A DNA stretch of 28,081 nucleotides from Saccoglossus kowalevskii (GCF_000003605.2 NW_003109579.1:119284-147364); one strand, 5' to 3'. Counted from the stretch's first letter, positions 1 to 10,267 are shown. Numbers and translations are program-made. Notes: generated by a model from the sequence alone, not told the origin.

Positions 1-420
1 ATCATGTACCATTCCTAGATGCATTAATGTACAATCCTTAGATGCACAATGTACCACTCCTCCTAGATGCATTAATGTATCATTCCTAGATGCATTAATG
101 TACCATTCCTAGATGCATTAATGTACCATTCCTAGATGCATTAATGTACCATTCCTAGATGCATTAATGTACAATCCTTAGATGCACAATGTACCACTCC
201 TCCTAGTTGCATTAATGTACCATTCCTGGATACATTAATGTATCATTCCTAGATGCATTAATGTACCATCTCTAGATGCATTAATGTGCCATTTCTAGAT
301 GTATTAATGTACCATTCCTAGATGCATTAATGTACCATTCCTAGATGCATTAATGTACAATCCTTAGATGCATTAATGTACCATCCCTAGATGCATTAAT
401 GTACCATTTCTAGATGCATT
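1..420. repeat. 23-bp tandem satellite
   Basis: The array is built on a 23-base unit around TAGATGCATTAATGTACCAT. It starts before the window edge and decays near 420. A variant block containing ACAATCCTTAGATGCACAAT occurs at 31 and again at 171, a spacing of 140 bases (about six units), so there is some higher-order structure. No coding potential is seen. Confidence 0.9.
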
Positions 421-1575
421 GACGTTACTTTTTGCATACACTAACTTTTCATTTTTGTCGTAGAATACATCACAATACATTACGTGCCGAATAATGTCTT
501 ACTTCGAAAAAAACAGCTGTAGTCAAGCTTGCTTCCTGAATTGTGCACAGCAGATTCACACGTGCTGATAACAAAAGAATCTCTACATGCTACTTACATT
601 TCTAATGTCGCCAAAATCACCGGTATATCAATCGGTGCACGGGTGTAATGTCAGATCAATTTATTCTGAGTCAGTGATATTTTTTTTCCATGACGTTATT
701 ATAATATACAATATAATATTTTATACATAAGTCGATTAATGATTAAAGAAAACATCGTACAGATAAGTTCGAAAGTTATACATGTATATATTTGGAAAAT
801 GTTATATTTACGTCACATCGAACACAGCTGTTATATTAGGGTTATTACTATTAGTACATGCAGGTAATAAGAACCGACCCGTGCTGCTCTAGTGCGGTAT
901 TCTTGTGAAAATATTATTATAATAAGTCGGTATGTTAATTTGATAGAGTATTATACATATTGATTGATTTCCACCAAGTCAGGCAATTAAATATGTATTA
1001 TAATATTATGTGTAACTCCCATATTATTTGTAGTTGGATAATGAATGTCATGATATCCAATTGTTCATACATTGATGCGACGACATGTCGACTAACATAA
1101 ATCCCCAATGTGATATGTAGCTTTGAATAGAAATCCACCAATGTGTACACGTGTATATTACACCATGCGATATCCAGCTGTCACAGAATATACAAGGGTT
1201 AATTTCTGTTACGCAGTGTAGACGATATACACAACGGGTAATTATGTCAACAAATACACTGTATAATAAGACAAATATCTGTTTCTACATTGTTATATCA
1301 TACTTGATGTGTGTTACCATGACATTGTCTTTCTACTGAGTGGTCATCCTGCCACAGAATATCATCCAACAATAGAAATAATCAATCTGGGACAAATATG
1401 AAAGGTATGTTATTTTGATTCTACAAACAATACAATACAAACAATATACTATTTAGGACATTGATTCTGTTTTCATCTATCATACATTTGTAAAACCTTC
1501 TGTGCTCGGAATTGAAATCCGATTTTTAGGATGCGATCAATAAACACTTATGTATTTAGAGTTCAGTTACACTCG
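421..1575. other. AT-rich non-coding stretch
   Basis: No convincing gene. A 62-codon ORF at 1151-1339 has a hydrophobic tail, which could conceivably be a signal-anchor exon. The GT dinucleotides in its usable phase are poor donors, so it is not called. Confidence 0.5.
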
Positions 1576-1583
1576 TATAAATA
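1576..1583 (+). promoter_or_regulatory. Candidate TATA box of sulfotransferase A
   Basis: TATAAATA lies about 100 bases upstream of the ATG at 1678, leaving room for a start site near 1606 and a 5' leader of about 70 bases. In such AT-rich DNA the match could be chance; the position is the main support. Confidence 0.4.
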
Positions 1584-1677
1584 CAATCTGTCTCGGTATA
1601 TTCAACAGCGATACACACGAACATTATTATTGTGCTGGTTCTTAGTGTCGTGGCATACTTCTTTAACACCTATATAG

Positions 1678-1911
1678 ATGTGGAAATCACTTATCGGCGT
1701 GTACCAGCGTTTTCTACATCACAGTAAGTTAATGTATTTATTAAGCATCGGCAAAATGCAAATATATGTGCGCATGCGTATAAGTGATATGAAAAGTGGA
1801 ATTGGTATGGCGAGTGCATGTGTTATGGTGGGCTGTTTAATCTATTGTACATGCATTATAACTCATATCACTCTTCGGGGAGTTACTGTACAAAGATATT
1901 TCACAATGTGA
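1678..1911 (+). CDS. Possible signal-anchor exon of sulfotransferase A
   Basis: This 77-codon ORF contains a basic stretch with two Arg and a Lys (codons 32-39), then a hydrophobic run from about codon 42 to 65 with the pattern GMASACVMVGCLIYCTCII. That is the expected shape of the short cytosolic tail and signal anchor of a type II Golgi sulfotransferase, and it lies just upstream of the catalytic exon and downstream of a TATA box. The join is unsolved: the catalytic exon needs a phase 2 donor. The only late GT in that phase (1908) would leave a 41-base intron, while a good donor, GTAAGT at 1724, is in the wrong phase. It may be a real exon with an unseen partner, a broken start, or chance. 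Confidence 0.35.
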   Translation: MWKSLIGVYQRFLHHSKLMYLLSIGKMQIYVRMRISDMKSGIGMASACVMVGCLIYCTCIITHITLRGVTVQRYFTM

Positions 1912-1948
1912 CTAACAATTTATAGCATACGTAATATCGTTTCCGTAG

Positions 1949-3032
1949 GTCGGCTAACAACGATTATACAACGCCGAATCCACAACCACAGCCAATAGTG
2001 ACGAGTTCAACAGATGATGAAGATCCACGTCATAACCTAAATCTGTTATCAAAGAAATCAAATTATGTTCCAGTAGACCACAAGCTCTACGACAATTCAT
2101 CAAAAAACACATGTACTCCTGTTAACAGATTCGTATTCGTGAAAACAGCAAAAACAGCAGGCAGTACAGTGGCAGGTACGCTCCATCGATACGGTATGAA
2201 ACACGGTTTAGTAGCTGCTCTACCGGCACGAATCAGAGCGTCACATATAGTGATTGACCATAATACTGTCGGCGTGATTAATTATTCCTGTTCAGACTCG
2301 TTTCCAGGCTACAACTACATGGTGAACCATATAAGATTTTACGACCACAAAGTAGTAAGCAAATTTATTCCTAATGCCAAATTTATTACCATTGTGCGAT
2401 CACCTTACGCCCAGTTGGAATCTGCATTTTATTATCTAAATGTCGACCGAAAACTCAAACTACAAAATTATAGCAATCCGTTTGCTGAATTTCTTGAAAA
2501 CATTTCCGGAAACTATAAATTGGTAACTGGACAGGGGCAGAACGGCCAATTACGCAAACTGGGTTACGATTTCAAGAAGGTCATCACGACACTTGATGTT
2601 GATAGGAAGATACAGGAGTTGGATAAGGACATGGATTTAGTTATGGTTGCAGAATACATGGACGAATCATTCGTATTGTTGAAGCGCATTATGTGTTGGA
2701 CGTTTGACGATATTGTGTACCACTCGCGCAACGTACGCTCACTTGGCAAGCGCGCGCGTCAGCCACAGACGCAACGCATGAGGGGGATAATCACCGAATG
2801 GAATGCTGGTGACCTACGACTGTATAAACATTTCAACCGGACATTGTGGCGTAAAATAGAAAACTATGACGGAGATTTTCAAGAAGATTTACGCCTATTC
2901 CGTGACAAAAACAGCAAAACGTTGCGTAAATGTGCTGGCAAAAAAACAAAATTTTGTAAATTGTTATATTTTTCGGGTATTTACGCATTTCAGATTGCAG
3001 ACACACAATATGCCAGATTTTGTGAGCAATAA
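1949..3032 (+). CDS. Galactose-3-O-sulfotransferase-like protein A, catalytic exon
   Basis: It encodes the lumenal part of a Gal3ST/galactosylceramide sulfotransferase family enzyme, which transfers sulfate from PAPS to the 3-OH of galactose in the Golgi. The frame is open from 1935; an acceptor TTTCCGTAG ends at 1948, giving a phase 2 exon start, so the GTG at 1998 is not a start codon. Numbered from that GTG: a Pro-rich stem lies upstream, KTAKTAGST at 49-57 is the 5'-phosphosulfate loop, RSPYAQLESAF at 134-144 is the 3'-phosphate motif, EYMDES at 219-224 and CW at 233-234 are family landmarks, and HFNRTLW at 278-284 precedes a Cys-rich end. N-glycosylation sequons are at 33, 157, 168 and 280. 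The length (about 360 residues from the stem) suits the family. Substrate and paralogue class are not decidable here. Confidence 0.88.
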
Positions 3033-3033
3033 A
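3028..3033 (+). terminator. Poly(A) signal overlapping the stop codon of A
   Basis: AATAAA contains the TAA stop at 3030-3032. If used, the 3' UTR would be only about 20 bases. A weaker ATTAAA lies near 3097. Confidence 0.5.
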
Positions 3034-3163
3034 ACGTACGCTGTGGTTGTATTTAACAAATAAGTGTTAGTCATAATTTGATGAATTGTAACGAATATTA
3101 AAAAACTCATAATTAGTTTGTATCGTTAATAATACAATCCTGACTGACTTACTTGGTGAAACA

Positions 3164-3318
3164 GTTCGCGTCACCTGCGCATGCGTCAGATGGCCATAGC
3201 GTGTCATTGTTTACAAACAAGCATCTACCCATGAACCTTTGCGTTTTTAGCATGTGTTGTTATCGTCGCTTGAAATTCAATTCTCGCGCATGCGCAGGGG
3301 ACGACCCTCCCGCTTTAA
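3164..3318 (+). mobile_element. TTAA miniature inverted-repeat element, copy 1
   Basis: It shares with three later copies the core TTTACAAACAAGC, a GCGCATGCGC palindrome near the right end, and the right terminus GACGACCCTCCCGCT followed by TTAA (3315-3318). The left terminus has decayed; only GTCACCTGCGCATGCG is recognisable. Its short size and terminal inverted repeats indicate a non-autonomous DNA transposon. A TTAA target is typical of piggyBac-like elements. Confidence 0.7.
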
Positions 3319-3834
3319 AATTTTGCCAAAGATTATATATTAGCAATTTAATTTTTTTAAATATAGCTGAACCAAGGGGGTCTTCCAACGCTTAAATTAA
3401 AATAAAAGAGAGCATCAGACAACTTGTTAATAGTTATTTTTTGCATTAATTCAGGATGGTTGGGAAGTTTAGGTAAGATGGAGTATAAGTTAGGCGAGGG
3501 TGTAATATAAAGTATAAAACTGAGTTCGAGTTTACAAACTAAACTCGTACACCCTGGACGTACTACCAGTTTAGATAACATAATGGGTTATCAAGTATTG
3601 CAACCAAATCTGTCACATACAAAATAAAGCTATACCAGAAAACACACTCACCAATATAAATATGCACGAGTTAAACTTTATTTCACAATTGAGCCTACTC
3701 TAATGTAAATTAAACTAAATGGAAATACTTTCTGAACAGAATTACCACAAAGGCAAATCCCCATTATCCCCATCGGTGTTTGTTTTTGCCTGGGTGTGAC
3801 AACAAATGCTAGTTACAGAGACACTGCCTATACT

Positions 3835-3966
3835 TGGAGTCGTCTGTGCCTGTGCACGTGGCAAACATCCATAGCGTGTCATTGTTTACAAACAAGCGTC
3901 TACCCGTGAGCTTCGGTGCGTTTTTATCGGCGCTTGGGAGTCATTCCCCGCGCATGCCCAGACGAA
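3835..3966 (+). mobile_element. TTAA miniature inverted-repeat element, copy 2
   Basis: Same family and same direction as copy 1. The left end reads GGAGTCGTC and the core is intact (CATAGCGTGTCATTG, then TTTACAAACAAGC). The right end stops after GCGCATGCCCAGACGA and lacks the CCCGCT-TTAA terminus. Confidence 0.65.
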
Positions 3967-4318
3967 AGTAAAATACGAAAAGCCTATCTTTTCGATTTTC
4001 AAAATTTGTATAATTGGTCATTGCTGCTGGCTATTTGATCTAATTTGTGGTATCAAAGTTAAAGGAACTCAATGGATGACATTTAACAGTCGGGCCGGTC
4101 AGACAAAGTGAGGGAATATGGTCTGACTACTAATGAATCAAGGCTGATAGAATGACCTGGGTACCCCCGTAGTGTGCCTCGAGCGACTAACAACTAACAA
4201 GCTAGCAGTGTACTCACATAATAACCTGGCTGTGGAGAACAATCGGAGATGCATGCATATAAAAGCTAAAAGGGAGTAGGTATACCTCGAACCATAGCGA
4301 CACCTCTATTTATTTATT

Positions 4319-4579
4319 ATGGCTGCACGAACACCATTTACGGGTGGCGGTCTAGTCTGGGGAGAAAACTTGGCTAAGCCCTTAAATACGCTAATTAAGG
4401 CAGTGCAAATTAGACCATATCGTTGTTACGTAGGGCTCCAATGGTCACATGTCTCTGAAAAGGATTTCCATAGCAACTATGTCCTTAACAATTTACTAAT
4501 GTATATTGTTATTGCTGTTTTGTTAAATAGAATAAGGGTTAACAATTTACAAAAGTCTTCCATTTTTGCCAGTACATAA
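4319..4579 (+). pseudogene. Decayed LINE reverse transcriptase fragment
   Basis: The 86-codon ORF contains LVWGENLAKPLNTLIKAVQ and, about 30 residues later, a hydrophobic stretch. This resembles the region just after the RT palm in CR1/Daphne-like non-LTR retrotransposons, where a VWG motif is followed by an L..L...Q pattern and an LF...L block. No other RT motif is found around it and frame breaks are likely on both sides. It is a remnant, not a host gene. The call rests on pattern memory only. Confidence 0.5.
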
Positions 4580-4660
4580 ATCACCAAATATACAATGCAG
4601 TGACAATTTCTAAATTAAAGTATATATAGAATGACAGAATAGAACACAACATTGTTAGTT

Positions 4661-4790
4661 ATAATAATAATAATAATAATAATAATAATTTATTAGCCTT
4701 TGGAGCGGCAAACAAAGAGAAGAAATAGTTATATATGCATTAGTATCAGGCAGCAAAAGTTTAACCCATTGTGCTCTAAATTCCATTTTT
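4661..4790 (-). mobile_element. (TAA)n-tailed retroelement 3' end, minus strand
   Basis: (TAA)n at 4661-4689 is followed by TTATTAGCCTTTGGAGCGGC. Read on the minus strand this is a 3' end, GCCGCTCCAAAGGCTAATAA, running into a (TTA)n tail, as in many invertebrate LINEs and SINEs. The right boundary is not clear and no coding part is recognised. Confidence 0.5.
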
Positions 4791-5037
4791 GTCACCATTC
4801 AGATAATAAAATATGTTATATTTTCCAAAATTTTGATCTAGACCTATAGCTAATGAAAATAATGTAACCATTGGTCCCCAAATGGTTGAAAACATTGTAG
4901 AAATATAATTAGGCAAAATGTTGCAGTAAATTTTGGTTGGTAAAATTATGGCACCAAAAGAGTATCAGTATCTGTATCTCTTAACTGCATGTATCACTAC
5001 ACTCACACTAATTAATTAAAGAGAATTAAACACTAAA

Positions 5038-5215
5038 TTAAAGCGGGGGTAGTCGTCACCTGACCCGGTCACCTGCACAGGCGGCAAACAGCCGTAGCGT
5101 GTTGTTTTTACAAACAAGCGTCTACCCATGAGCCTTTGCGTTTTTATCGTGCGTTGTTATCATCGCCTGGGACTCAATTCCCGCGCATGTGCAGATGACG
5201 ACCATTCCGCTTCAA
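5038..5215 (+). mobile_element. TTAA miniature inverted-repeat element, copy 3 (most complete)
   Basis: Left: TTAA, then AGCGGGGGTAGTCGTCACCT. Right: the reverse complement of the end, AGCGGAATGGTCGTCATCTG, then TCAA, a one-base change from TTAA. This gives inverted repeats of about 20 bases with a few mismatches and a total length of 178 bases. The core carries TTTACAAACAAGC. No ORF, as expected for a non-autonomous element. Confidence 0.8.
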
Positions 5216-5870
5216 TGTAAAGCACTATCTTTAATATAGCGAATAGTAGTAACAAAATGTGAGCCAATGTTGAGTCAAGTAAGCGACACTGTTAAACTAG
5301 TAGGCATGAGATAATGCCTCGGTGTCCTTCTGAAGAAACAAATGGCTCTGAATGTGCTACTGTGATGTTTTAACCAGATAGGATGTGTATTTAGATGCCT
5401 TAATGAATATCGTCATTCTTTTTGGAACTTCAGTATGGATGTATGGGTGAAGTAGACATTGGGGCATCTCAGTCATGTGTAATTGGACATTTTAGCGCAT
5501 CTCCTTTATTTGTTCAGTGTATTTATATGTGGCACTGATCCTAGAAGAAGATCGCGAACGCTACAATATACTAAATATGCACGCAAACAGGCATGTATAG
5601 CAGTTTTGTCTGCTGAACACTCGTCTTATATGATCTAACTAAACGAAACTATACTATAGGTAGAATTGAAACTGTTTGGTTCAAGAAGGCAGTGCTACCT
5701 CAGAGTTAGTTTAGTAAAACAAATTAAATTGTTTGCATCAAGTATTGTATCTCTAAATAGCGATGTAGTTTGTCGGTGTTAAATTCTTAACTTAAATCTT
5801 GTTCAAAATCATTATCCATGCTTTAAAACATAATTGATATTAATTTATTAAGTGCCTATAACATTTTGCA
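5216..5870. other. No gene seen
   Basis: AT-rich spacer between element copies 3 and 4. No splice-bounded coding block or RNA gene recognised. Confidence 0.5.
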
Positions 5871-5992
5871 TTAAAGCTGGGGAGTCGTCACCTGTGCCAT
5901 AACGTATCATTATTTACAAACAAGCATCTACCCACGAACCTTTGCGTTTGTAGCGTGTGTTGTTGTTGCTTGGTGACGACCCTCCCGCTTAA
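5871..5992 (+). mobile_element. TTAA miniature inverted-repeat element, copy 4
   Basis: It has TTAA on both sides (5871-5874 and 5989-5992). The left end AGCTGGGGAGTCGTCACC and the right end GGTGACGACCCTCCCGC are clear inverted repeats. It is shorter than copy 3, with an internal deletion that removes the GCGCATGCGC part. Confidence 0.8.
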
Positions 5993-6688
5993 AATATCAC
6001 TTCACTTGTTCACACGTGGTATAACGTGTTAGTAAATAACCTGTCTGTGACTACTCTGTGTAGTGAATAATGATTTGAATATTGTTGAAATATTGCAGAC
6101 ACAGTATTCTATTATATATTATTGTGCCACTATATTGCATATTATAGCAAGTATAATTGATGTTAGTTTTTTTACTGCTACTTATTTAATTCTTGCGTTG
6201 TGTTATTCGTTTTTATGTAATGACCATTGACAGTTTGGAAGCAATTAAGCATTCAGGACCTTTACATTGTAGAGTGCAATACGAATACTCTAAGCGTGTA
6301 GAAATGAATGGCAGTATAAGCTGATATGTTAATAAGATAGACAGTTCATGTAAGCTTATACTAAAGAGTGGTCGAATGTTGAAGTGTTGATTCACAAAAA
6401 TATCATATTTTTGAGGGTTCATTTACTTATTCAACGTTTGTAAACAGAATAATGTGTAATAGTTTCATAAACACAATCTCTTTTGCTTACAAGTTTTATT
6501 GATTGGATAACTGAAAATGGCGTCTACAATTAGAATATATCACTCTTTATCACTCAGACATATAATACATTCAAAGATTATTAACTGCATATGGTGAAGA
6601 TTTCTATGTTATAGAAATAATTGCATGACATTGCTTTTGTATAACTTACCCCCCTCCCTCCATTGTTTATAAACGATCAATGAAAGTC
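5993..6688. other. No gene seen
   Basis: AT-rich spacer downstream of the minus-strand MAM gene. A 69-codon minus ORF at 6213-6422 has no recognisable motif. Confidence 0.5.
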
Positions 6689-6694
6689 TTTATT
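6689..6694 (-). terminator. Poly(A) signal of the sulfotransferase-MAM gene
   Basis: AATAAA on the minus strand, 72 bases after the stop codon at 6766-6768. This is a normal distance for a short 3' UTR. Confidence 0.5.
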
Positions 6695-6765
6695 ATTAAT
6701 ATGTTTCACTTATACGTTCTCCGACTGTGAAATAATCCCTTGGAGCATTTCTGATTTACGTTGTA

Positions 6766-6869
6766 TCAGCCATAACACTGTGATCGGTTTGGTGTTATAG
6801 ATATATCATCCAATCCAAAATCCATTGTACCGTCCACTACATTATTCGTACGAGTCGCTTCAATACAAT
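6766..6869 (-). CDS. MAM domain, C-terminal exon with stop
   Basis: On the minus strand a pyrimidine-rich tract ends in TTTTAG, then the frame encodes CIEATRTNNV, a Gly-Thr stretch, and LDDISITPNRSQCYG before TGA. The DDI-S-x(n)-C ending is the signature of the C-terminus of MAM domains (family pattern: FEG..G...G-D-I-A-[IL]-D-D-I, then the last conserved Cys), so the domain would lie at the very end of the protein. As read, the exon starts in phase 1, whereas the preceding exon ends in phase 0. Either one boundary is wrong, a small exon is missing, or there is a one-base error or lesion. Confidence 0.65.
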
Positions 6870-7299
6870 CTAAAATGAATGAATGAATATATAGATAGAT
6901 AGGTAGATACATAAGTTGGTGATGTAATAGCTACTTAGGCAATTATTTGGACGATTGTGTTCGAGATTGTCATTTACAATGTTCCCTCGACATATCTTTT
7001 GAGTAAACAAACCCTCCACAATTCATTCACCTTAAGAAATACTGGTTATTTTATTTACAAAACTTCATATAACAATGGACAAAGTTTCTTTGTAGGCCAT
7101 CAAACTGAATAATGACCACTACATTTATGTTGTTTTATATACCACACAAAGAATCTGATATATTCCAGTTTCCAGTCGAAATCGCTGATAATGTGGCTAT
7201 AGTTTAGAGACAATTTATCTGTGAATCTGTGACATCAGAATAAATGTAAGTAATTAGATTAAGTTTTGAGGTATATTGAATATATCGAATATTGTCTAC

Positions 7300-7529
7300 C
7301 TTTTGATGAGATGAACTTGAAACATTAATCCATGTCTTGAACCATACCCCGTTATGTTTCACTGTATCCTTGCCTCTTTCAATGCGCCACAGTGTATTAC
7401 ATGGAGCTTCAAGTTGACCTCTCACAATTGGAATTGAGCATACTCGTAGGGTAGCCCCTGTATTCGGGATGACTTCACTGTCTCTAGCACCAATAACATA
7501 ATAAAATGTTATACAATAATTTCCAGTTC
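7300..7529 (-). CDS. MAM domain, central exon
   Basis: The minus-strand exon is bounded by GAAAG (acceptor) and AAG|GTAGAC (donor). It encodes NYCITFYYVIGA, then TGATLRVCS, then NTLWRIER and NGVWFKTWINV. These follow the MAM order C-x-LTFWYHM, G-x-L-x-V, LW, W-x-x-x-x-V. The 5' boundary is phase 1, matching the donor of the upstream exon at 9463, and the join gives GTGNYC. MAM domains are about 160-170 residue adhesive modules on the extracellular or lumenal side of receptors and enzymes. The intron upstream (7530-9462) holds a dead LINE on the same strand. Confidence 0.68.
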
Positions 7530-8475
7530 CTTTCAATAAAGTTGTCAGCGTAGCTTTCGCTCTTTTATTTCTGTGTTTTGTCGGTTTGCTGATTGTGCGT
7601 AAAAAGGTTCCTGTGTGAAAAATACGTATATTCGCAATCGCAATATTGAATTAAATATGTCTATAAATAATAGTATTTTATGTGGTTACTTTTTTAATAC
7701 ATGAAAGTACTACTTTCATATATGATAAATCAATATATATTATTATACCTCATGACCATGACAGCCAATCGGATTTGCGCATTACATATTCGTGTGTCGA
7801 CCTCCTGCCATATTCGTATGTCTATATATGACGGTGTCTATTCAGTAGATCATGATTCTATTCTGGCAAAATATGCGATTCGTTTTGTGAGTCATTGTAG
7901 TAATTCAGGTTTTTTACTTTCAATATCCTAATGTCACATTTAGCACTGTATTAATATGTCATATACCATTCAATAATACTTCTAGGGCCAAACATTCATC
8001 GAACTGGACTATCCAATATTGATTTTGTCATTTGGGGTCGTTCAGTATCTTATCATAGTAAAAAGCAGTCTACGAAGCTGTTCGAGTAGAATCTATTCTA
8101 AAGAGTAGCAAAAGTCATTTTTTGAACAACAATGGAGCTGTACATTAAATGAAAACTGTCATATTACCCTTTCTCAGTAGGATCTTTATTAACTGATACA
8201 TGGCCATCGGCCCAAAACAGTAAATACAAAATATTTAAATTATTTACAGTATTTCAGCGGCTTCCCTCCTAAGTTTCATAGCATTAAATACAAACGCAGC
8301 TAAACGCTGTAGTAGTAAATCATTTTGAGTTTTGAGTAATTCGAGAAATGTAATTACAGTTGGTGGGGTGCAGTAGTAGTGTGGGACATCTAATGTGGTT
8401 ATAAAAAATACAAACTAATATAAAATGGAACTAGTTTTCAATAGAATTCATATTGCAAAACACGCACGTACGTTA

Positions 8476-9033
8476 ATCTCTTTCAAGATGACCTCTGTCT
8501 TTTTCAATTCGCATATGGGTTCGAATATGAACAGTAAACAATTATCTTTCTGGTTCTATAGTAGTTTTAAATTGACAGTAAGTATCTAACTTGTCTAAAG
8601 TACACAAGTCAGCCCGCCATAACAAGGAAAGATACTGTTCCACAAATGAATTTATAAACACATTAACATTTCCAACTTCTTGTGCATCATTCATATTACA
8701 AATTGTAAGTAAGTTTTGGATGTCACTGATCCAGGTGTGTTTGCTATGATTTGGCATGGAAATTAATTTTGCCCAATATTTAATGCAGCGTACAGATACA
8801 GATTACAGAGTACAGATAGATCGGATATCTCGCACATTCTCCTAGAATACTACTATTTGGTGATATATATGAAACACCAAAAAACATTCTAAAGGTAAAG
8901 ATATTGGACTCGTTCTAGATATTTACACTCTCTAAAACCCCAGATTTCCGCCCCATATGTTAGTATTGGTAGTATAAAAGACCTTAAAATGGGTTCTGTG
9001 GGATAGAGGGCGTAAACAATTCAGAGCTTTAAA
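8476..9033 (-). pseudogene. Dead non-LTR retrotransposon fragment (RT C-terminal region)
   Basis: On the minus strand, across at least three frames, the pieces read in order: KALNCL; LRSFILPILTYGAEIWGF; LERVQYLYL; SPNSSILGECARYP; KYWAKLISM; HTWISDIQNLL; then a 71-codon ORF (8542-8757) ending TTIEPER; and finally RTHMRIEKDRGHLERD. This is the typical run after the RT palm of LINEs (PILTYGSEIWG, IERVQ, GE.GR.P, YW.KL, W...I..LL, R.S.H.L.IE.GR). Several frameshifts and stops separate the pieces. It lies in an intron of the sulfotransferase-MAM gene. Confidence 0.8.
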
Positions 9034-9034
9034 T

Positions 9035-9462
9035 GAACAAAATATATTGAACTTTCATGTTCATATTGAAAATACACTATCATATATTGACGTAATATCA
9101 CCCGATATTAAATATACAGCATTATATATTGTATATCATTATACAATCTTATGTTGTGTCATACTTCTGCGTTATACGTATAATTATATCGTCAATACAT
9201 TGATATCTTAGCAATGTATATTGGACCATTAACTATTCAGTTTTGAGAGTAGTTTGTAACCGTTATAGCTTTGTCTTTATCTCCCCATTGTCATTTTCAT
9301 GCAGAAAAACTTCCCGTACACATTGATATCATTAGCATTCAATATTCACAGTTGCCAGCATTGGGGGTATGTTTCTTTTTAACAAGATATCGACAACAAA
9401 TCATAATTGACACCGTCGGGTTATTGAATAATTGTGTCTTGAAATGATAAAATGGTGCATAC
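9035..9462. other. Intronic sequence without further features
   Basis: Between the LINE remnant and the first MAM exon. AT-rich; no coding block seen. Confidence 0.5.
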
Positions 9463-9594
9463 CTTGATTCGAATCAGTAGTCACGTCATTTATGTCATTT
9501 TCTGTATTGAATTTCCACTGATATTCAGGTGTCCCTTTAATAGTGAACTGACAAGGAGATCGGAATTCAAATCCACAAACAAGTGTGGAACCGG
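9463..9594 (-). CDS. MAM domain, first exon
   Basis: This minus-strand exon has strong splice signals: acceptor TTTTTTCACAG and donor AATCAAG|GTATGC. It is 132 bases, phase 1 at both ends. It encodes AGSTLVCGFEFRSPCQF, then a Trp region and DVTTDSNQ. The C-x-FE-x(4)-C start followed by W and a Thr-rich stretch is the N-terminal part of a MAM domain (family pattern: CDFE...LCGW...W). Its acceptor phase matches a strong donor at 10268 inside the sulfotransferase B exon, giving Ala at the junction. Confidence 0.7.
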
Positions 9595-9620
9595 CTGTGA
9601 AAAAAACATACAAAAATGAA

Positions 9621-10090
9621 GGGTAGTGTAGCGTAGCGTAGCGCAGTGTAGAGTAGTGTAGCGTAGCGTAGTGTAGTGTAGTGTAGTGTAGTGTAGCGCA
9701 GTGTAGTGCAGTGTAGGGTAGCGTAGCGCAGGGTAGGGTAGCGCAGTGTAGAGTAGTGTAGCGTAGCGTAGTGCAGCGTAGCGCAGGGTAGTGCAGTGTA
9801 GGGTAGCGTAGTGTAGTGTAGGGTAGCGTAGCGCAGTGTAGTGTAGGGTAGCGCAGTGTAGTGTAGGGTGACGCAGTGTAGTGTAGGGTAACGCAGTGTA
9901 GCGTGGCGTAGCGCAGCTTAGCGTACCGCAGCGTAGCGTATAGCAGGGTAGTGTAGTGTAAAGTAGCATAGGTAGTGTAGCGCAGTGTAGCGCAGCGTAG
10001 GATAGCGTAGCGTAGTGTAGGGTAGTCTAAGGTAGCATAGCGTAGCGCAGCGTGGCGCAGCGTAGTGCAGCGTAGCGCAGTGCAGCATAG
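9621..10090. repeat. 5-bp satellite array (GYGYA units)
   Basis: About 470 bases of five-base units: GTGTA, GCGTA, GCGCA, GTGCA, GGGTA, GAGTA and rare GCATA. It is GC-richer than its surroundings. It fills most of the predicted 672-base intron (9595-10267) of the sulfotransferase-MAM gene. A long minus-strand ORF across it (9490-9969) is a by-product of the repeat. Confidence 0.92.
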
Positions 10091-10267
10091 GATTGTCTAG
10101 TACGACAACACAGTATCATTGTAAACGTAGTCTATTATTATTATTATTCTGGTAATTGTCTCAAAATATGAATATAGTAATGCTTTGGAAATGAATGGCT
10201 GAAGTAATTTGAATTGTACCATGGTTTGTGTCACAATTTTCATGGCTTTGACTAAATTGAACATTAC

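Noticed and set aside
1-420. CRISPR-like array
   Set aside because: Units are contiguous 23-base tandem repeats without unique spacers, in a eukaryotic context.
2564-2749. Minus ORF inside sulfotransferase A, and plus ORFs at 10588-11237 inside sulfotransferase B
   Set aside because: They lie opposite strongly supported coding sequence and show no motifs.
9490-9969. 159-codon minus ORF rich in Tyr, Thr and Leu
   Set aside because: It is a reading of the 5-bp satellite that runs across a real splice acceptor into the MAM exon in another frame.
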